A DNA stretch of 64,000 nt from Streptomonospora nanhaiensis (GTDB lineage Bacteria; Actinomycetota; Actinomycetes; Streptosporangiales; Streptosporangiaceae): the NCBI RefSeq assembly GCF_026642255.1, contig NZ_CP113264.1, positions 868,001 to 932,000 of the forward strand, given 5' to 3'. The notes under the pieces were generated by a model that was given only the letters and a program-made list of their open reading frames with translations, made no database searches and was not told the DNA's origin. The number at the start of each line of letters is the position of its first letter. Within the stretch, counting starts at the first letter, position 1. Positions 43,373 through 51,997 of the stretch are shown here, piece by piece. The position numbers were made by a program, and so were the translations under genes.

Positions 43373-45649
43373 ATGGCCGAGACACCCCCGCCGGAACGGG
43401 ACGACACCCCGACCGCCGGCCCCGCCGACGCGCAGGCCGGACCGTTCCCGGAGAGCCGGGCCGGGGCCCCCGCCGACCTCCCGGCCGGGGACGGGACAGG
43501 GCCGCGGCCCGGGAGGGGCAGGCGCAGGACCGGCACCTCCGCCGACGCGCTGCCCGACGTCGAGGGCGAGGACGGGGAGGCCGGGCCCGCCTGGCGGCGG
43601 ATCGCCGCGGCCCGCTGGGGAGAGACCCCCCTCGCCGCCGCCGTCGGCGCCGTCGTCCTGGTCCTGGCCGCCGCGCTCACCCTCTTCCAGCTCTACATCG
43701 CCCTGCGCGCCGGCTTCGACGCGCGCCAGCAGCGCCTCATCCACCTGATGTTCATCATGGTGCTGGTGTTCCTGGTCAAGCCGCCCCTGAAGGGGAGCGC
43801 CGGGCGTTCCGTCCCGGCCCTGGTGCTCGACCTCGCGCTGATCGCGGGCACCGTGGCGGTCAGCTTCTACCCCATGGTGTTCCAGGCCGAGCTGGCCTCC
43901 CGCGCCGGCGCCTACACCGACACCGACTGGATCATGGGCCTGGCCGCGATGCTCCTCCTGCTGGAGGCGACCCGGCGGACGGTCGGCATGGTCATGGTCG
44001 TGATGGTCGCCGTGTTCGTGTTCTACGCCTGGATCGGGCCGCTCGTCCCCGGACAGTTCGGCCACTCCGGCGCGACCATCCAGCGCATCGCCACGCACAG
44101 CTACCTCGGCGACGGCATCTACGGCATGACCCTCGGAGTGGTCGTCACCTTCGTCTTCGTGTTCATCCTGTTCGGGGCGCTGCTGTCCAAGACGGGCGGC
44201 GGCAGCTTCTTCGTCGGGCTGGCGTACGTGCTCACGGGGCGCATGGTCGGCGGCCCCGCCAAGGGGGCGGTCCTGGGCAGCGCCCTCATGGGCTCCGTCT
44301 CCGGCAGCGCCATCGCCAACGTCGTCAGCACCGGGCCGTTCACGATCCCGCTGATGAAGAAGGTCGGGTACAGGAAGCACGACGCGGCCGGTGTCGAGGC
44401 CGCGGCCTCCACGGGCGGGCAGATCCTGCCCCCCATCATGGGCGCGGGCGCGTTCATCATGGCCGAGCGCACCGGCATCCCCTACGCGGACATCGTCAAG
44501 GTGGCGATCATCCCGGCCCTGATGTACTTCGGCGTCATGTTCCTCTTCGTGGACATCCTGGCGCGCAAGTACGGCATCGGCCTCGCGAAGGACTCCGACC
44601 TGCCCTCCCTGGGCACGGTGATGAAGGCGGGCTGGCACTTCCTCGCCCCGCTGGTCCTGCTCGTCGTCCTGCTGCTCCAGTACGTGCCGCCGACCCGGGC
44701 GGGCCTGTACGCCTGCGGGGCACTCCTGGTCGTGGCGATGCTCCGCGCCGGGAGCCGCCTGTCCCCCAGGGACTTCCTGGAGGTGTTCGTCCTCGCCGCG
44801 AACAGCACGCTGTCCGTCTCCGTCGCCTGTGCGGTGGCGGGCATCATCGTGGGCATGGTCGGCCTGACCGGTCTCGGCCTGGTCTTCTCCGACGTCCTGG
44901 TGACCGCCTTCGCGGGCAGCCTGCTGCTCACCCTGCTGATGGTGGCGCTGGCCTCCCTGGTCATGGGCATCGGCCTGCCGGTCACCGCGTCCTACGTGGT
45001 CCTGGCGGTGCTGGCGGTCCCGGCGCTGGAGGAGCTGGGCCTGGCCGTGATCGTCGCCCACATGATCGTGTACTGGTACAGCCAGGACTCCAACGTCACG
45101 CCGCCGGTGGCCTTCGCCGCGTTCGCGGCGGCGGGCATCGCCAACGCCAGTCCGATGCGCTCGGGCCTGTCCGCGTGGAAGTTCGCCAAGGGGCTGTACC
45201 TCATCCCCGTCCTGATGGCCTACTCGGCCCTCATGGCCGTCGAGGGGCCGGTCTCGAACCTGGTGGTCGCCGTGCTCAGCGGCTGTATCGCCCTGGCGGT
45301 CGCGGCGATGGCGCTGGAGGGGCACTTCCTGCGGCGCACCCTGCTCGGCGAACGCCTCGCCCTCACGCTGGCGGCGACCCTCGTCATGATCGCCCCCGAG
45401 TGGAGCGCCCTGACCGGCGCGGTCCTGTCGGTGTCCGTCGACCCCGACTGGTTCGTTCTCGCGGGCTCCGTCCTGGGCGTCGTGCTCATCGCCCTCCAGG
45501 TCGTCAACCACCGCAGGGACAAGGCCCGCGGCGCGGTCCCCGCGCCGGACGCGCCCGGCGGTGGCGGCGCTCCGGAGGCCGAGCCGGTCCCCGGAGGCGG
45601 CGGAGCGGAGGGGAGCGCGGGCAGGGCCGGGGCCCCGGCGTCCGGGTAG
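43373..45649 (+). CDS. TRAP transporter fused permease (4TM/12TM)
   Basis: A 758-residue permease of the TAXI-linked TRAP type with small and large subunits in one chain. An 80-residue Pro/Ala/Asp-rich cytoplasmic start precedes many hydrophobic segments. Family-like stretches are GSVSGSAIANVVSTGPFTIP, VEAAASTGGQILPPIMGAGA, VTASYVVLAVLAVPALEELG and YWYSQDSNVTPPVAFAAFAA. It imports the ligand bound by the 41720 lipoprotein using an ion gradient. The two-component system immediately upstream is the obvious candidate regulator. Confidence 0.94.
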   Translation: MAETPPPERDDTPTAGPADAQAGPFPESRAGAPADLPAGDGTGPRPGRGRRRTGTSADALPDVEGEDGEAGPAWRRIAAARWGETPLAAAVGAVVLVLAAALTLFQLYIALRAGFDARQQRLIHLMFIMVLVFLVKPPLKGSAGRSVPALVLDLALIAGTVAVSFYPMVFQAELASRAGAYTDTDWIMGLAAMLLLLEATRRTVGMVMVVMVAVFVFYAWIGPLVPGQFGHSGATIQRIATHSYLGDGIYGMTLGVVVTFVFVFILFGALLSKTGGGSFFVGLAYVLTGRMVGGPAKGAVLGSALMGSVSGSAIANVVSTGPFTIPLMKKVGYRKHDAAGVEAAASTGGQILPPIMGAGAFIMAERTGIPYADIVKVAIIPALMYFGVMFLFVDILARKYGIGLAKDSDLPSLGTVMKAGWHFLAPLVLLVVLLLQYVPPTRAGLYACGALLVVAMLRAGSRLSPRDFLEVFVLAANSTLSVSVACAVAGIIVGMVGLTGLGLVFSDVLVTAFAGSLLLTLLMVALASLVMGIGLPVTASYVVLAVLAVPALEELGLAVIVAHMIVYWYSQDSNVTPPVAFAAFAAAGIANASPMRSGLSAWKFAKGLYLIPVLMAYSALMAVEGPVSNLVVAVLSGCIALAVAAMALEGHFLRRTLLGERLALTLAATLVMIAPEWSALTGAVLSVSVDPDWFVLAGSVLGVVLIALQVVNHRRDKARGAVPAPDAPGGGGAPEAEPVPGGGGAEGSAGRAGAPASG

Positions 45650-45733
45650 CGGCGCCCTCTGCGGCCCCCGGTACGCCCGGGGCCGCCCGGCCCCCGCCCC
45701 GGCGGTGGCGGCCCGGCCCCGCCGTGCCCCCCG

Positions 45734-45765
45734 GCGGGCCCGTCGTCCAGGCACGACGGGCCCGC
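45734..45765 (+). terminator. Terminator after TRAP operon
   Basis: A perfect 13-bp stem (45734-45746 and 45753-45765) with a 6-base loop, 84 bases after the permease stop and only 13 bases before the next start codon. Confidence 0.7.
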
Positions 45766-45778
45766 TACGCTCGCACAC

Positions 45779-46816
45779 ATGTGGCGATTCGGACGCAATC
45801 CGGCAAGGGTGCCCCGCGGCGCCGACATCGAGGCGCGCCTGGTGTCCGCGTCCCTGGGCGCCGACCCCCTCCTCCGGGCCGGGTGCGAGGCCGTGCGCGA
45901 GGGGGAGGCCTCGGCCGCGCTGCCGCTGCTGGCCGAGTCCCGCGAGGACCCCGAGACCCGCGTGGTCCAGGCGGAGGTGCTCGGCCGCGCGGCCGCGGAC
46001 CGCCCCGAGAGCGTCGTCGAACTCCTCGGGGACGGCGCCGACCGGGCCGACGTCCTGCTCTGGCTGGGGCACACGCTCCTCGCCCGCGCGCTGCGCCGGC
46101 CCGCGGGCGGCGCGGACACCCGCCAGGCCGACCGCAAGGCGTTCACCGCGGCCCTGGACGAGGCCCGCATCCCCCTGGAGGCGTCGGCGCGGCTGCGCAC
46201 CGACGACGCCGCACCCTGGGCGGGCCTCCAGACCGTCGCGATGGGCCTGGGCGCCGACCGCGAGGACAAGGACCGGCTCTGGCGCGAGATCGCCGGACGG
46301 TCGCCGCACCTGTTCCCCGCACACCTGGTCCGCACGCGCTCCCTGTCCGCGACCAGGGGCGGCAGCACCGAGGAGATGTTCGCCTTCGCGGGAGCCGCCG
46401 CCGACACCGCGCCCGAGGGGCACCCGCTGCCGTCCGTCCTGGCGCTCGCCCACGCCGAGCACGTGCGGGTCGAGCAGAAGAGGCTGGCCGCCGAGGGCAA
46501 CACCCCCTTCGTCGTCGACAAGGCGCTGGGCCGACTGCACGGCGGGTCGGCGCAGGAGCTGTTCGACCTCGCACAGGGGTGGGCGGCCGCGTCCGAGCCG
46601 CACCCCGGCGACGTCCGGGCCCACCACCTGTTCGGCTGGGCGTTCCACCGCGCGGGCATGACCGAGGCCGCCCGATGGCACCTGTCCGCCGTCGGCAACG
46701 TCTACTGCGACCAGCCGTGGTCGTTCTTCGGAGGCGCCCGGTCCCAGGTGGCCCGGGCGATGGAGGAGCTCGGCGTGGACCCTGTCCGCACGACGGGCGG
46801 GCCGGAACCGTCCTGA
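45779..46816 (+). CDS. TPR-like helical repeat protein, hypothetical
   Basis: A 345-residue soluble protein, almost wholly alpha-helical by eye, with Ala/Leu/Glu/Arg pairs reminiscent of tetratricopeptide arrays (for example DVLLWLGHTLLARALRR and GWAFHRAGMTEAARWHLSAV). No catalytic motif is seen. ATG 45779 directly follows the terminator hairpin and has no Shine-Dalgarno, so it may be translated from a very short leader. The C-terminal part with NVYCDQPWSFFGGARSQVA is similar to proteins widespread in actinomycetes, but I cannot assign a function. Confidence 0.78.
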   Translation: MWRFGRNPARVPRGADIEARLVSASLGADPLLRAGCEAVREGEASAALPLLAESREDPETRVVQAEVLGRAAADRPESVVELLGDGADRADVLLWLGHTLLARALRRPAGGADTRQADRKAFTAALDEARIPLEASARLRTDDAAPWAGLQTVAMGLGADREDKDRLWREIAGRSPHLFPAHLVRTRSLSATRGGSTEEMFAFAGAAADTAPEGHPLPSVLALAHAEHVRVEQKRLAAEGNTPFVVDKALGRLHGGSAQELFDLAQGWAAASEPHPGDVRAHHLFGWAFHRAGMTEAARWHLSAVGNVYCDQPWSFFGGARSQVARAMEELGVDPVRTTGGPEPS

Positions 46817-46830
46817 GGGCCCCGGCCCCG

Positions 46831-46846
46831 TGAGTAGGCGTACTCA
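46831..46846. promoter_or_regulatory. Perfect inverted repeat upstream of membrane-protein gene
   Basis: TGAGTA, GGCG, TACTCA: 6-bp arms around a 4-base spacer, 36 bases before the likely start at 46882. Candidate operator. Confidence 0.45.
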
Positions 46847-46881
46847 TGCGGGGCGAGGGGGAGGCGGGGGAAGCTGGGACC

Positions 46882-47361
46882 ATGACCCACCGACCCCACA
46901 CCCCCGTGTCCGCCCCCCGCGCGATGCTCCTCGCCGCGGCCGCGGCGCTCGCCATGTCCGTCCTGCTGCTCCTGGCCGCCTGGGTGGCGCGGGCCGCCAT
47001 CGGGGCCCACGACGACAGCCCCGACGCCAACATCGGCGCGGGCATGCTCCTGACGTTCGTGCCCGTCCTCGTCGCCCCCCTCCTGGCCTGGCCCCTCCTC
47101 CGCCTCGTCCGGCTGCCCTACCCGGGTCTCACCGCGCTGGTCTTCGCGGTCCCCTACCTGGTCCTGTCGTTCGTGGGCCTGACGGTGTGGGTGTGGATCG
47201 ACACCGCCATCCCGGTCGGGTCCGCCTACACCGAGATCGACCCGATGCTGACCATGGGCGCGGTCGACGCGGTCGTCTCCGTGCTCTGCCTGTCGGGCGC
47301 CGCCCTGGTCACCTCCCGCCTGCACGCCGCCGGGCACGCTCGGCAGAGCGCCGGCGGCTGA
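46882..47361 (+). CDS. Small integral membrane protein
   Basis: A 159-residue protein with about four hydrophobic helices (LLAAAAALAMSVLLLLAAWVA, then LLTFVPVLVAPLLAWPLL, LVFAVPYLVLSFVGLTVWVW, and VDAVVSVLCLSGAALV). No known motif is recognised. ATG 46882 has GGGGGAAG about 9 bases upstream. The frame is open to an ATG at 46846, which lies inside the inverted repeat and is less likely. Monocistronic by appearance; probably under control of the TGAGTA repeat. Confidence 0.72.
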   Translation: MTHRPHTPVSAPRAMLLAAAAALAMSVLLLLAAWVARAAIGAHDDSPDANIGAGMLLTFVPVLVAPLLAWPLLRLVRLPYPGLTALVFAVPYLVLSFVGLTVWVWIDTAIPVGSAYTEIDPMLTMGAVDAVVSVLCLSGAALVTSRLHAAGHARQSAGG

Positions 47362-47494
47362 CCCCCGGCGGCTCCGCACGGCCGCCCGCCGCGAGGTCCC
47401 CCGGCCCCGGGACCCGGCCGCCGGACGCACCGCTCCGCCGGCCCCGCCGGAAAAGCCCTGGCCCCGCGCCGGACCGAGGGGACACAATGCACGG

Positions 47495-49105
47495 GTGCTA
47501 CTGACGATCACGACCACGGCGGCCCCGGCGACGGACCTCGGTTTCCTGCTGCACAAGCACCCGGACAGGGCGCAGAGCTTCGAGCAGTCCTTCGGAACCG
47601 CCCACGTCTTCTACCCCGAGGCCACCGGCGAGCGCTGCACGGCGGCCCTCCTGCTGGACGTCGACGCCCAGGCGCTCCTGCGGGCGCGCACGTCGGTGAG
47701 CTCGCCCGACTTCTCCCTCGCCCAGTACGTCAACGACCGTCCCTACGCGACGTCCTCCCTGTTCACGGTGGCACTGGGCAGGGTGTTCCGGTCCGCGCTG
47801 CGGGGCTCGTGCAGGGCTCGGCCCGAACTGGCGCGCACGCCCCTCCCGCTGGAGCTGCGGATGCCGGCCGTCCCCTGCCGCTCCGGTGCGGAGCGCGCCC
47901 GGGCGCTCTTCGAGCCCCTGGGGTGGACGGTCGACGCCGAACCGGTCCCGCTCGACCCCGGCCTGCCCGGCTGGGGCGACTCCCACTACCTCTCACTCAC
48001 CCTCACCGGGACCGTGCGCCTGTCCGAGGCCCTCAGCCACCTGTACGTGCTGCTCCCCGCCATGGACGGCAGCAAGCACTACTGGGTCGACCGGAGCGAG
48101 GTCGACAAGCTCCTCCGCGCCGGCGGCCTGCCCGGCGCCGCGCCGCGGACGGCCGTGGACGGGCCGTCCGCGGCCGGGGAGGCGACGCCCTCCGCGATCG
48201 CGCCGGAGGCGCCCGGGGAGGACGGCGACGGGACGGACGGGCCCGACGCGGACGTCGGCTGGCTGGCCGGGCACCCCGAGCGGGACTGGATCACCCACCG
48301 CTACCTCAACCGCCGCGACGCCTACGTGCGGACCGCGCTGGCCCGCATCGCCGAGGCCGAGGGCCTCGCGGAGGGCGACGGCGCGGACGACCCCGCGGCG
48401 GAGGAGGCCGAAACGGCGCCCCCGGCCGAGGGGCACGACGAGCGCGTCCCCACCCTGGCCGAGCAGCGCGCCGGGGCGGTCATGGCGGTGCTGGAGGCGG
48501 AGGACGCCACCAGCGTCATCGACCTGGGCTGCGGCTCCGGCCGGCTGCTCGCGCGGCTGGCGGCCGACCGCTCCCTCACACGCGTGACCGGGGTGGACGT
48601 CAGCGTCACCGCCCTCGAACACGCCCACCGCAGGACCTGCCGGGGCTGCGACCCCGGCGGGGGCAGGCGCCACCGGCCGCTGCCCGCCCTCACCGGAGGG
48701 GCGGTGGGCGCCAACGGCGCGCCGCCGCGCCCCGAGCTGCTGGTCGGCTCCGTGGTCTACCGCGACCGGCGGTTCTCCGGTTACGACGCCGCCGTCCTGA
48801 TGGAGGTGATCGAGCACCTCGACCCGTCGCGGCTGCCCGCGATGGAGGAGAGCGTGTTCGGCGCCGCCCGGCCCCGCGTCGTGGTGGTCACCACCCCCAA
48901 CGCCGAGTACAACACGCACTACGAGGGCCTGGCGGACGGCTCCCTCCGGCACAGCGACCACCGGTTCGAGTGGACGCGCGCCGAGTTCGCCCGGTGGGGC
49001 GACCGCGTCGCCGAACAGTACGGCTACCGCCTCCGCCGCCTGCCGGTCGGGTCCGAGGACCCGGAGACCGGTTCCCCGACCCAGATGGGAGTCTTCGTCC
49101 GATGA
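47495..49105 (+). CDS. hen1: Hen1, 3'-terminal RNA ribose 2'-O-methyltransferase
   Basis: A 536-residue bacterial Hen1. The N-terminal domain starts LLTITTTAAPATDLGFLLHK, includes SPDFSLAQYVNDRPYATSS, and is followed by an acidic linker (about residues 215-320). The methyltransferase has motif I VIDLGCGSGRLLARL near 342 and the metal-site segment MEVIEHLDPSRLP near 437. It methylates the 2'-OH at the 3' end of a broken RNA before Pnkp seals it, protecting the repaired site from renewed cleavage. GTG 47495. Its stop overlaps the pnkp start by 4 bases (ATGA), so translation is coupled. Confidence 0.94.
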   Translation: MLLTITTTAAPATDLGFLLHKHPDRAQSFEQSFGTAHVFYPEATGERCTAALLLDVDAQALLRARTSVSSPDFSLAQYVNDRPYATSSLFTVALGRVFRSALRGSCRARPELARTPLPLELRMPAVPCRSGAERARALFEPLGWTVDAEPVPLDPGLPGWGDSHYLSLTLTGTVRLSEALSHLYVLLPAMDGSKHYWVDRSEVDKLLRAGGLPGAAPRTAVDGPSAAGEATPSAIAPEAPGEDGDGTDGPDADVGWLAGHPERDWITHRYLNRRDAYVRTALARIAEAEGLAEGDGADDPAAEEAETAPPAEGHDERVPTLAEQRAGAVMAVLEAEDATSVIDLGCGSGRLLARLAADRSLTRVTGVDVSVTALEHAHRRTCRGCDPGGGRRHRPLPALTGGAVGANGAPPRPELLVGSVVYRDRRFSGYDAAVLMEVIEHLDPSRLPAMEESVFGAARPRVVVVTTPNAEYNTHYEGLADGSLRHSDHRFEWTRAEFARWGDRVAEQYGYRLRRLPVGSEDPETGSPTQMGVFVR

Positions 49106-51702
49106 GTACGACCGAGGAGGACCGGACCCCCGAGCCGCGTGTGCTCGGCGTGCCCAGGATGGGGCTCGTCGTGCTGATCGGGGTGTCCGGATCCGGCAAG
49201 TCCACGTTCGCCGCCGAGCACTTCGCGCCCACGCAGGTGATCAGCTCCGACCACTGCCGGGGCATGGTCAGCGACGACGAGAACGACCAGTCCGCGAGCG
49301 CGGACGCGTTCGCCCTGCTCCACACCGTCGTGGACATCCGGCTGCGGCGGGGACTCCTCACCGTCGTGGACGCCACCAACGTGCAGAGCAGGGTGCGCGG
49401 GGAACTGGTGCGCATCGCCAAGGACAACAACGTGCTGTCCACCGCGATCGTGCTGGACGTTCCCGAGGCCCTGGCGAAGGAGCGCAACCGCGGGCGGCCC
49501 GACCGAGACTTCGGCGACCACGTCGTCCGGCGGCAGCGGCGCGAACTCCGCCAGGGGCTGAAGAGGCTGTCCCGCGAGGGCTTCCGCAGGATCCACGTCC
49601 TGCGCGGACCGGAGGAGATCGACGGCGCCACCGTCGAACTCGAGCGCGCCTGGCCGGACCGGACGGAGCTCACCGGCCCCTTCGACATCGTCGGCGACGT
49701 GCACGGCTGCCGGGAGGAACTGGAGGAACTCCTCGGCGTCCTCGGTTACGAGCTGTCCCGCGACGGGGAGGGGCGCCCCGTGGGGGCGCGCCACCCCGAC
49801 GGGCGCACGGCGGTGTTCGTCGGCGACCTCGTGGACCGCGGGCCGGACAGCCCCGGCGTGCTGCGCCTGGTCATGGGCATGGTCGCCGACGGCGACGCCC
49901 TGTGCGTGCCGGGGAACCACGAGAACAAGCTGATCAGAGCGCTCAAGGGCGCCAAGGTCCAGGCCACCCACGGCCTGGCCGAGACCCTGGAGCAGCTGGG
50001 CCGGGAGAGCGAGGAGTTCCGCGCGCGGGTGCTCGCCTTCTGCGACGGCCTGGTCAGCCACCTCGTCCTCGACGGGGGAAGGCTCGTCGTCGCCCACGCC
50101 GGGCTCAAGGAGGAGTACCACGGCCGGGCCTCGGGCCGTGTGCGCTCCTTCGCCCTGTACGGCGAGACCACCGGGGAGACCGACGAGTACGGCCTCCCCG
50201 TGCGGCTGCCCTGGGCCCGCGAGTACCGGGGGAAGGCGGCCGTGGTCTACGGCCACGTGCCCACCGTCAAGGCGGAGTGGCTCAACAACACCATCTGCCT
50301 GGACACGGGCTGCGTGTTCGGCGGCAAGCTCACCGCGCTGCGCCACCCGGAGCGCGAACTGGTCGACGTCGACGCCCACCGCACCTGGTACGAGCCGGTC
50401 CGGCCGCTGTCGGGCACGCCCCCGGAGGACGGGGAGCGGCGCGCCGACGACACCGTCGACATCACCGACGTCGGGGTCGGCGACGGCGTCTCGGCTCCCG
50501 GCCTGTACGTGGAGACCGCGGACGGGGCCGTGCGCACCGACAGCGGCAGCACGCTGTCCGCGCTGGAGGTCATGAGCCGGTTCGCGGTCGACCCGCGCTG
50601 GCTCCTGTACCTGCCGCCGACCATGGCCCCCGCGCCGACCGCCGCCGCACCGGGGCTCCTGGAGCACCCGGACGAGGCGTTCGCGTACTTCCGGGGCGCC
50701 GGGACCGGCGAGGTCGTGTGCCAGGAGAAGCACATGGGCTCGCGCGCCGTCGCCGTGCTGTGCAGGGACGGGGAGGCTGCCGAGCGGCGGTTCGTCCCCG
50801 GCGAGCTGGGGACGGTCTACACCCGGACCGGGCGCCCGTTCTTCCAGGACCCCGCGCTCCGGGCGGAGGTCGTCGACCAGCTGCGCCGCGCCGTGACCGA
50901 GGCGGACCTGTGGGACCGGCTCGGCACCGACTGGGTGGCCCTGGACGGTGAGCTCCTGCCCTGGTCGGCCAAGGCCCGGCCGCTGATCCGCGAGCAGTAC
51001 GCGTCGGTGGGCGCCGCCGCCCGCGCCTCCCTGCCCGCCGCCGCGGCCGCCCTCCGCGCCGCGGCCGCGCGCGGTGTGCCCGTGGACGGCCTGGCCGACA
51101 AGGTCGCCCTGCGGACGGAGCAGACGGAGGCGTTCAGCCGGGTCTACCGGCGCTACTCGTGGGACACCGACGGCGCCGCGGGGCTCCGGTACGCGCCCTT
51201 CGCGGTGCTCGCCTCCGAGGGCCGCGAGTACACCGACGCCGACCACCTGTGGCACATGGCGATCGCCGAACGGCTCGCGGAGGCCGGAGGACTGGTGCAG
51301 CCCACCCGCTACCGGGTGGTCGACACCACCGACCCGGCGGCCTGCGGCTCGGCCGCCGACTGGTGGACCGACCTGGTCTCCGCCGGCGGCGAGGGCATGG
51401 TGGTCAAGCCGGTCCTGGGCGCACGGGCCGAGGGCCGCAAGGGCCTGGTCCAGCCGGGGCTGAAGGTGCGCGGGCCCGAGTACCTGCGGATCGTCTACGG
51501 AGCCGACTACACCGACCCCGAGAGGCTGGCCGTGCTCAAGGACCGCAACCTCGGCCGCAAGAACAGCCTGGCCATGCGCGAGCACAAACTGGGGCTGGAG
51601 GCCCTGGCCCGGCACGCCCGCCGCGAACCCCTGTGGCGGGTGCACGAGCCCGTGTTCGCGGTCCTGGCACTGGCCTCCGAGCCGGTCGACCCGCGCCTGT
51701 AG
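49102..51702 (+). CDS. pnkp: Pnkp, polynucleotide kinase-phosphatase-ligase
   Basis: An 866-residue bacterial Pnkp with three domains. The N-terminal 5'-kinase has P-loop GVSGSGKST at 27-35. The central metallophosphatase has GDVHGC near 197, GDLVDRGP near 241 and GNHEN near 271. The C-terminal ligase-like adenylyltransferase has the KxxG motif at K543 in EKHMGSRAV and VVKPVLGARAEGRK. It heals and, with Hen1, seals RNA cut by ribotoxins. The usual heterotetramer is Pnkp-Hen1, and both genes here are coupled. A hairpin terminator follows. Confidence 0.95.
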   Translation: MSTTEEDRTPEPRVLGVPRMGLVVLIGVSGSGKSTFAAEHFAPTQVISSDHCRGMVSDDENDQSASADAFALLHTVVDIRLRRGLLTVVDATNVQSRVRGELVRIAKDNNVLSTAIVLDVPEALAKERNRGRPDRDFGDHVVRRQRRELRQGLKRLSREGFRRIHVLRGPEEIDGATVELERAWPDRTELTGPFDIVGDVHGCREELEELLGVLGYELSRDGEGRPVGARHPDGRTAVFVGDLVDRGPDSPGVLRLVMGMVADGDALCVPGNHENKLIRALKGAKVQATHGLAETLEQLGRESEEFRARVLAFCDGLVSHLVLDGGRLVVAHAGLKEEYHGRASGRVRSFALYGETTGETDEYGLPVRLPWAREYRGKAAVVYGHVPTVKAEWLNNTICLDTGCVFGGKLTALRHPERELVDVDAHRTWYEPVRPLSGTPPEDGERRADDTVDITDVGVGDGVSAPGLYVETADGAVRTDSGSTLSALEVMSRFAVDPRWLLYLPPTMAPAPTAAAPGLLEHPDEAFAYFRGAGTGEVVCQEKHMGSRAVAVLCRDGEAAERRFVPGELGTVYTRTGRPFFQDPALRAEVVDQLRRAVTEADLWDRLGTDWVALDGELLPWSAKARPLIREQYASVGAAARASLPAAAAALRAAAARGVPVDGLADKVALRTEQTEAFSRVYRRYSWDTDGAAGLRYAPFAVLASEGREYTDADHLWHMAIAERLAEAGGLVQPTRYRVVDTTDPAACGSAADWWTDLVSAGGEGMVVKPVLGARAEGRKGLVQPGLKVRGPEYLRIVYGADYTDPERLAVLKDRNLGRKNSLAMREHKLGLEALARHARREPLWRVHEPVFAVLALASEPVDPRL

Positions 51703-51713
51703 GCGCACGCCCG

Positions 51714-51742
51714 GCCCGGCGGCCCCGTCCGGGGCGCCGGGC
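51714..51742 (+). terminator. Terminator after hen1-pnkp
   Basis: GCCCGGC/GCCGGGC plus GCCCC/GGGGC with a single bulged G and a 4-base loop, 12 bases after the pnkp stop. About 255 GC-rich bases without other structure follow before the nuclease gene. Confidence 0.65.
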
Positions 51743-51997
51743 CGGACACGCGGCCGGGAGCGGAGCGGGCCGGGGCGGAGCGGGGACCTCCTGGGCCCGG
51801 GCGCCCGCGGTCCCGGCAGGGGACGCGGGCGCCCCGGCCGGACCCGGCGGTCCGCGCGGGCGCAGGACGCGCGGCGCCGGTCGGACCGCGCCGGCGGCCG
51901 CCCGCTTCGCCTCCATTTCACGCCTTCTCTTCCGGTCGGACATCCGCGCGGGTGATGATGTGCGGGCCCCCGTTGCCCAGCGACCCCCGGAGCAGAT

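Noticed and set aside
41558..46681. Very long open frame on the minus strand (about 1,700 codons)
   Set aside because: Antisense to the TAXI, DUF1850, TRAP and TPR genes; composition of Gly/Arg/Asp/Val without motifs marks it as a shadow.
41389..46833. Very long open frame on the plus strand (over 1,800 codons)
   Set aside because: It crosses four well-supported genes in another frame, is dominated by Arg/Pro/Gly, and has no domain. It is a GC-rich shadow frame.
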